From Microbacteriaceae bacterium (GTDB lineage: Bacteria > Actinomycetota > Actinomycetes > Actinomycetales > Microbacteriaceae): DNA of 9,188 nt. The notes beneath the pieces were generated by a model that searched no databases, was not told the origin of the DNA, and was given only the letters and a program-made list of their open reading frames with translations. Position 1 is the first letter of the stretch. Each line of letters starts with the position of its first letter. Below, one piece after another: positions 5,550-9,188 of the stretch. A program made the position numbers and the translations under genes. The stretch is from positions 1 through 9,188 of the forward strand of contig WOYR01000076.1 of the NCBI GenBank assembly GCA_011620705.1, given 5' to 3'.

Positions 5550-6866
5550 TCATCCGCGCCGTGCCTCCAACTGCTTCTGGGTGAACTTCTGCCAACCGCT
5601 GGGAAGCTCGTGCACGATCCCCTCGAGCTCGAGAAGGCCCAGCTCGGCGCGGACCCGGTCGGCCGCCAGGCCGGACAGCGCGGCGATCCGGTCGACGGAC
5701 CGGCCGGAGCGTTCGCTGAGGGCATCGAGCAGCCGCAGTCGGGTGCCGGACGGGTCGATGGCCGGCGGGATCGTCGAACTCGAGTTCGGCGCGGGCACGG
5801 GAGCCGCGGCATCCGGGATCACGTGGTCGAGCGGAACCAGCTCCGCCATCTCGTCGGCATTCGTCACCAGGATGGCGGGCGTCTCGCGCAGCAGCTTGTG
5901 GCAGCCGGCCGATGCGGCGCTGGTGACCGGTCCTGGCACGGCGCCGACGGGGCGCCCGATGGTCGCAGCATGGTGAGCGGTGTTCAGCGAGCCGGAGCGC
6001 CATCCGGCTTCGACGACGACGGTGGCGCGGCTGGCGGCGGCGATCAGCCGGTTCCTCTGCAGGAACCTCCACCTGGTGGGCGCCGTGCCGGGCGGCACCT
6101 CGGAGACCACGGCGCCGCGCTCGACGATGCGGGTGAGCAGCGCCTCGTGCCCGGCCGGGTAGAACCGGTCCACCCCGCCGGCCAGGAACGCGACCGTCGG
6201 GCCGGAGCTCGCCAGCGCGGCCCGGTGCGCGATCCCGTCGATGCCGTAGGCGGCGCCCGAGACGATCGTGAACCCGCGGTCGGCCAGGCCGCTCGCAGCC
6301 TCGATCGTCACGTGCTCGCCGTATCCCGTTGCGGCTCGCGCCCCGACGACGGCGATCGAGCGCTCCAGCCTGCCCAGCAGCGCTCTGTCCCCGCGCACCC
6401 ACAGCGCGTGCGGGGCGTGCTCGCCGAGGTCGTCGACGCCGACCGGCCAGTCCGCGTCGTCCGGGAAGATCAGCGACGCCCCGAATCGCGCCGCCTGGCG
6501 CAGCGCGAGCAGCGCAGTCTGCGCGGACAGCCGCGGCCGCCAGCGTTTGACGGCGTCCACCAGATCCTGGTGGCTCAGCTCGTCGTCGCCGACTCCGGCC
6601 AGCGCGGCCTCCAGCGGTGTGACATCGAGCTCGCGGTCGGTGAGGTGCTGCGGCCAGGGCACCGCGGTCAGCGCCGCGAGTGAGGCCTCGGCGCCGAGCA
6701 CGGCGACGAGATGCCCGGCGTCGCGGTCCCCCGGCTCCGAGACGCCGGTCCACGCCGCGCGAGCGAAACGCGCGGCGATCGCGTCACGGCCCAGTTCGGC
6801 GCCGTCGGGCGCGATCGCGCGGATGAGCGGCGCCACCGTGGATTCGGCGAGTCCGAGAATCGTCAC
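5550..6866 (-). CDS. dprA: DNA-processing protein DprA
   Basis: DprA (DNA processing protein A, also called Smf) binds single-stranded DNA and loads RecA during natural transformation; it is also widespread in bacteria not known to be transformable. It has 438 residues, long for the family because of a ~165-residue N-terminal region with helical, SAM-like character. The Rossmann-type core (about 168-345) shows VVGARAATGYG (173-183), VSGAAYGIDGIAH (202-214), LAGGVDRFYPAGH (228-240), RFLQRNRLIAAAS (267-279), EAGWRSGSLNTAHHA (286-300), and GRPVGAVPGP (304-313). A DprA-type winged helix lies at about 377-430. The start is GTG at 6866, decided by AAGGAG at 6877-6872 with a 5-base spacer; the start is 10 bases after the comM stop. 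The downstream gene begins 68 bases later or, less likely, overlaps the dprA stop. Confidence 0.95.
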   Translation of the reverse strand: MTILGLAESTVAPLIRAIAPDGAELGRDAIAARFARAAWTGVSEPGDRDAGHLVAVLGAEASLAALTAVPWPQHLTDRELDVTPLEAALAGVGDDELSHQDLVDAVKRWRPRLSAQTALLALRQAARFGASLIFPDDADWPVGVDDLGEHAPHALWVRGDRALLGRLERSIAVVGARAATGYGEHVTIEAASGLADRGFTIVSGAAYGIDGIAHRAALASSGPTVAFLAGGVDRFYPAGHEALLTRIVERGAVVSEVPPGTAPTRWRFLQRNRLIAAASRATVVVEAGWRSGSLNTAHHAATIGRPVGAVPGPVTSAASAGCHKLLRETPAILVTNADEMAELVPLDHVIPDAAAPVPAPNSSSTIPPAIDPSGTRLRLLDALSERSGRSVDRIAALSGLAADRVRAELGLLELEGIVHELPSGWQKFTQKQLEARRG

Positions 6867-6871
6867 ACTGG

Positions 6872-6877
6872 CTCCTT
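6872..6877 (-). promoter_or_regulatory. Shine-Dalgarno AAGGAG deciding the dprA start
   Basis: AAGGAG sits 5 bases before GTG at 6866 and overlaps the last base of the comM stop codon. It is the strongest ribosome site in the yraN-xerC series and argues against starting at the ATG at 6917, inside the end of comM. Confidence 0.75.
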
Positions 6878-8409
6878 CATCGCGCAGCCTTGCGCAGGTA
6901 GAGCGCCCTGCCGACATGCTCGGCGTCGGGGCGCGAGGTGCCGTCGAGGTCGCAAAGGGTCCACGCCAGCCGGAGGACGCGGTCGTAGCCGCGCATGGTG
7001 ATGCCGCCCCGCTCCAGGGCGCGGTCGAGCGACTCGGTCGCTCCTCGGACGGGAGCGCCGGCCGGCGAGCGCAGCCAGGCGCCCGCGACCTCCGCGTTGA
7101 CCCGCCACGGGGTGCCTGCCAGGCGCTCGGCCGCAGCGGCCCGTGCCGTCAGGATCCGCCGACGCGCCGCAGCCGTGTCGAGACGCGGGGATTCGGCGGC
7201 CGCTCGCAGCTGGGCGGCGGTGATGCGGTGCACGTCCATCCGGATGTCGACCCGATCCAGCAGCGGACCGCTCAGCCGTCCGAGATAGCGCCGAACGGCG
7301 AGAGGGGTGCAGCGGCACTCGCCGTCGCGGGTTCCCGCATTGCCGCACGGGCACGGGTTGGCGGCGAGCACCAGCTGGAACCGCGCGGGGAACCGCGCAG
7401 TCCCGGCCGCACGCGAAATCGAGATGACACCAGACTCGAGCGGCTGCCGCAGGGCATCCAGCGCGGCGGGCGCGAACTCCGGTGCCTCATCCAGGAACAG
7501 CACCCCGTGGGCAGCCCGGGCCGCGGCCCCCGGGCGGATCACCCCGCTGCCGCCGCCCACGATCGCCGCGGCGCTCGCGGTGTGGTGCGGCGCCTCCAGC
7601 GGAGGGCGGGTCGAGAGCCCGCCTCGCGCCGGGATGCCAGCGAGCGAGCGGATCGACGCGACCTCGAGGGCCTGCTCAGCGCTGAGTTCCGGCAGCAGGC
7701 CCGGCAGTCGCGCCGCCAGCATCGTCTTGCCGGCACCGGGCGGCCCGAGCAGGTAGACGTGATGCCCGCCCGCCGCGGCGACCTGCATCGCCTCGACGGC
7801 ATCCGGGTTGCCGATCACGTCGGCCAGGTCGCCGGACTCGTCGAGCGCCGGCTCCGGTACCGCCGGCATCAGCGCCTCGAGCGGGATCGGCTCGAGCTCG
7901 GCGCCGTGCCAGATCGCCGCGTCCCGCAGCGACACCACCGGCACCACGCGCACGCCCGGCACCAGGGCGGCCTCGTCGGCGTTGCCCGCGGGCACGAGCA
8001 CGGTGTCGAAGCCGGCGCGCACCGCCGCCATCACTGCCGGCAGGATGCCGGCGAGCGGTCGCAGCCGACCGTCCAGACCCAGCTCGCCCAGATGCACGAC
8101 GCGAGCGACGGAGTCGGCCGAGACCTGTCCGTCGGCCGCCAGGGCGGCCAACGCGATCCCCAGGTCGAAGCCCGATCCGTGCTTGGGCAAGGCGGCGGGC
8201 GAGAGGTTGACGGTCAGCTTGCGGGATGGGAGCGGCACACCGGAGTTGCCGGCCGCCGAGCGCACGCGGTCGCGCGCTTCGCCGAGGGCCGCGTCGGGCA
8301 GCCCGATGAGCACGAACGCCGGAAGGTTGCTCGAGATGTCGGCCTCGATCTCGACCACGGCACCCTCGAGGCCGAGCAGCGAGATCGCGTGGGCGCGCCC
8401 GATCGCCAT
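6877..8409 (-). CDS. comM: ComM/YifB family AAA+ Mg-chelatase-like ATPase
   Basis: ComM (also called YifB) is a hexameric AAA+ helicase that promotes branch migration of recombining DNA in natural transformation. Length is 510 residues, as usual. Domains in order: an N-terminal Lon-substrate-like domain (about 1-170) with the motifs FVLIGLPDAALGEARDRVRS (32-51), VNLSPAALPKHGSGFDLGIA (67-86) and HLGELGLDGRLRPLAG (106-121). The AAA+ core has Walker A GPPGAGKT (222-229) and Walker B VLFLDE (303-308). A zinc-finger-like cluster follows with Cys353, 355, 365 and 367 (NPCPCG). A C-terminal Mg-chelatase domain ends about residue 505. The start is ATG at 8409, preceded by AGGGGG with a 9-base spacer. 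yraN ends one base before it, and dprA begins 10 bases after its stop, so the three are almost surely one transcript. Confidence 0.96.
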   Translation of the reverse strand: MAIGRAHAISLLGLEGAVVEIEADISSNLPAFVLIGLPDAALGEARDRVRSAAGNSGVPLPSRKLTVNLSPAALPKHGSGFDLGIALAALAADGQVSADSVARVVHLGELGLDGRLRPLAGILPAVMAAVRAGFDTVLVPAGNADEAALVPGVRVVPVVSLRDAAIWHGAELEPIPLEALMPAVPEPALDESGDLADVIGNPDAVEAMQVAAAGGHHVYLLGPPGAGKTMLAARLPGLLPELSAEQALEVASIRSLAGIPARGGLSTRPPLEAPHHTASAAAIVGGGSGVIRPGAAARAAHGVLFLDEAPEFAPAALDALRQPLESGVISISRAAGTARFPARFQLVLAANPCPCGNAGTRDGECRCTPLAVRRYLGRLSGPLLDRVDIRMDVHRITAAQLRAAAESPRLDTAAARRRILTARAAAAERLAGTPWRVNAEVAGAWLRSPAGAPVRGATESLDRALERGGITMRGYDRVLRLAWTLCDLDGTSRPDAEHVGRALYLRKAAR

Positions 8410-8410
8410 G

Positions 8411-8764
8411 TCAGAACACCCCCTCGAGGTGCTCGACGATCGCCGGCAGATCGTGCGGGGCGATCACCGCCACCGCGTCGATCCGGATGCGGCCCGCCCC
8501 CGGGTGCGCCTCGCACCACGCCCCCGCCAGCCGCCGCAGACGCGCGAGCTTGGCCGCCGTGATCGCCTCGAGCGGATGCCCGAACGCGAAGCTCGAGCGC
8601 GTCTTGACCTCCACGAACACCGTCTCGTCGCCGTCGCGCAGCACGAGGTCGATCTCCCCCTGCGCGCACCGCCAATTGCGGTCGAGCAGGGTCAGACCGC
8701 GGCTGAGCAGATGGCGCTCGGCGATCCGCTCGCCGCGCGCGCCCAGTTCGTCTTTGTCCGCCAC
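8411..8764 (-). CDS. yraN: YraN / UPF0102 family nuclease-fold protein
   Basis: YraN proteins have a restriction-endonuclease-like (PD-(D/E)xK) fold and are usually encoded beside comM and dprA. Their biochemical role is unsettled, though a link to DNA processing is the natural guess. It has 117 residues, the family's normal length. Seen: ADKDELGARGERIAERHL (2-19, containing E12), the N-R stretch NWRCAQGEIDLV (30-41, catalytic-type D39), VFVEVKTRSS (49-58, E52 and K54 forming ExK), and AITAAKLARLRRLA (67-80). The start is GTG at 8764, chosen because it begins right at the family's N-terminus. There is no Shine-Dalgarno. ATG at 8854 would add 30 residues without family support and leave only 11 bases to the divergent start. 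Its stop is one base from the comM ATG. Confidence 0.9.
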   Translation of the reverse strand: MADKDELGARGERIAERHLLSRGLTLLDRNWRCAQGEIDLVLRDGDETVFVEVKTRSSFAFGHPLEAITAAKLARLRRLAGAWCEAHPGAGRIRIDAVAVIAPHDLPAIVEHLEGVF

Positions 8765-8853
8765 ACCAAGAGGGTGCCGCCACGAGCCGCCGGTGCGACG
8801 CGCATCGGGCGAGCCTGGGCGATCCGGCCGGGAGCAGGGGCTGTGGAGGGACA

Positions 8854-8859
8854 TAGGCT
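8854..8859 (+). promoter_or_regulatory. Candidate -10 box (TAGGCT) for the small membrane protein, leaderless type
   Basis: TAGGCT ends 6 bases before the GTG at 8866. A GGAGGG lies 15 bases before that GTG, too far for an efficient ribosome site, so a leaderless message fits better. No good -35 is visible. Confidence 0.33.
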
Positions 8860-8865
8860 CGCACT

Positions 8866-9081
8866 GTGCTCCTGCTCGCGATCCTGCTGCTCGTCAACGC
8901 CGTCTTCAACGCCGCGGTCTGGCCGACCTTCTACCGGAGGGTCGCGAAGGACCCTCGGGCGCGCGACGCGAACGGCAAGGCGACCCGCTTCTTGACGGTG
9001 CACGCCGTGCTGATCGCGGCGGCCCTGCTGCTGGCGCTGGTGTCGGCGGTTGCTGCGATCGTGGGCCTCATCCGGCTCTAG
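8866..9081 (+). CDS. Small two-helix membrane protein, SCO4848-like
   Basis: This is a 71-residue hydrophobic protein. Two membrane segments are evident: about residues 2-20 (LLLAILLLVNAVFNAAVWP) and 44-69. They are joined by a short basic stretch containing TFYRRVAKDPRARDANGKAT. The WPTF, KDPRA and FLTVHAVLI motifs recall, from memory, the SCO4848 family of actinobacterial membrane proteins, whose function is unknown. No enzyme motif is seen. The GTG start at 8866 is the first possible one, as an in-frame TAG lies three codons upstream. It runs divergently from yraN and converges with the DUF2469 end 54 bases later. That it is a real gene is likely, since composition, codon use and a plausible topology agree; the family name is tentative. 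Confidence 0.75.
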   Translation: MLLLAILLLVNAVFNAAVWPTFYRRVAKDPRARDANGKATRFLTVHAVLIAAALLLALVSAVAAIVGLIRL

Positions 9082-9083
9082 CC

Positions 9084-9104
9084 CCCGAGGACGGCGAACT
9101 CGGG
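9084..9104. terminator. Possible hairpin between convergent genes
   Basis: CCCGAG (9084-9089) pairs with CTCGGG (9099-9104) over a 9-base loop, starting 2 bases after the TAG of the small membrane protein and preceding the stop of the gene coming from the right. There is no U-run, so this would be an imperfect intrinsic terminator at best. Confidence 0.3.
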
Positions 9105-9135
9105 CCGCGCGGTTCGCGCTGCACGACCGGCAAGG

Positions 9136-9188
9136 TCACTCGTCGAGCGCGAGCTCCTTGGGCAGCTCGAGGTCCTTGTCGCCGCGCA
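9136..9188 (-). CDS. C-terminal end of a probable DUF2469 protein
   Basis: Only the last 16 codons and the TGA stop are in the window: RGDKDLELPKELALDE. Its context, directly upstream of yraN-comM-dprA on the same strand in actinobacteria, is where a ~100-residue DUF2469 gene normally sits. As I recall, Microbacteriaceae members of that family end in a similar ELPKEL tail. The codon pattern is clearly coding and the adjoining frames are not. The function of DUF2469 is unknown. The identification rests on position and a short tail, so it is moderate only. Confidence 0.6.
   Translation of the reverse strand, partial: RGDKDLELPKELALDE

Noticed and set aside
5482..6753. A 734-residue reading of the phosphodiesterase frame
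   Set aside because: The extra part is antisense-frame noise over dprA on the same strand; only the last 310 residues match the family.
3600..8764. A possible defence system made of nuclease (YraN), AAA+ ATPase (ComM), DprA, phosphodiesterase and recombinase
   Set aside because: Each protein matches a conserved core family, the order is standard actinobacterial synteny, and no transfer signs or toxin-like partner are seen.
8765..8854. 30-residue N-terminal extension of YraN from ATG 8854
   Set aside because: YraN families begin at the ADKDxLG-like segment; the extension has no family support and would almost abut the divergent gene start.
5505..8995. Very long plus-strand open frames opposite dprA, comM and yraN
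   Set aside because: They are antisense readings of strongly coding GC-rich genes, with no recognisable domain and Arg/Ala/Gly/Pro-biased translations.

Overview
The window is a very GC-rich stretch (roughly 70% by eye) of bacterial chromosome. It carries a core actinobacterial block: DUF2469 end, yraN, comM/yifB, dprA, a CpdA-type phosphodiesterase, a XerC/D recombinase, an M23 peptidase-like gene, rpsB and tsf. Protein flavour, GTG starts, strong G/C third positions, and phosphodiesterase and DUF2469 tails that match my memory of Microbacteriaceae suggest Microbacterium or a close relative. This is inference, because no database search was possible.

Layout from left to right. Positions 1-666 (minus) hold a short-chain dehydrogenase cut by the window edge. 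Positions 713-1540 and 1572-2651 (minus) hold tsf and rpsB, which form one translation operon; rpsB has a long structured leader and a candidate extended -10 promoter near 2913. Positions 2652-3017 are the divergent intergenic region between rpsB and the secreted M23-domain gene (3018-3593, plus). That gene converges on xerC, and a 14-bp palindrome supplies both stop codons. From 8764 down to 3600 a minus-strand series runs yraN > comM > dprA > phosphodiesterase > xerC with very tight junctions, so it probably behaves as an operon of DNA-processing genes with an internal promoter candidate before the phosphodiesterase. At 8866-9081 (plus) lies a small two-helix membrane protein, divergent from yraN, and at 9136-9188 (minus) is the last part of a probable DUF2469 gene.

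How the genes fit together. rpsB and tsf supply ribosomal protein S2 and EF-Ts. ComM, DprA and probably YraN handle incoming or recombining single-stranded DNA, and the Xer recombinase resolves chromosome dimers. The M23-like protein is exported and probably acts at the wall.

I see no tRNA, rRNA, CRISPR array, insertion sequence or prophage. The block is mainly housekeeping and I do not claim a new system. The points most worth a second look are an overrepresented heptamer (GGATGCC, 16 copies on the two strands), the M23-like protein with Cys in place of the first His of its HxH motif, the SDR sitting directly after tsf where pyrH is usual, the long acidic S2 tail, the structured rpsB leader, and three genes without a usable Shine-Dalgarno that each have TANNNT 6-7 bases before the start codon.
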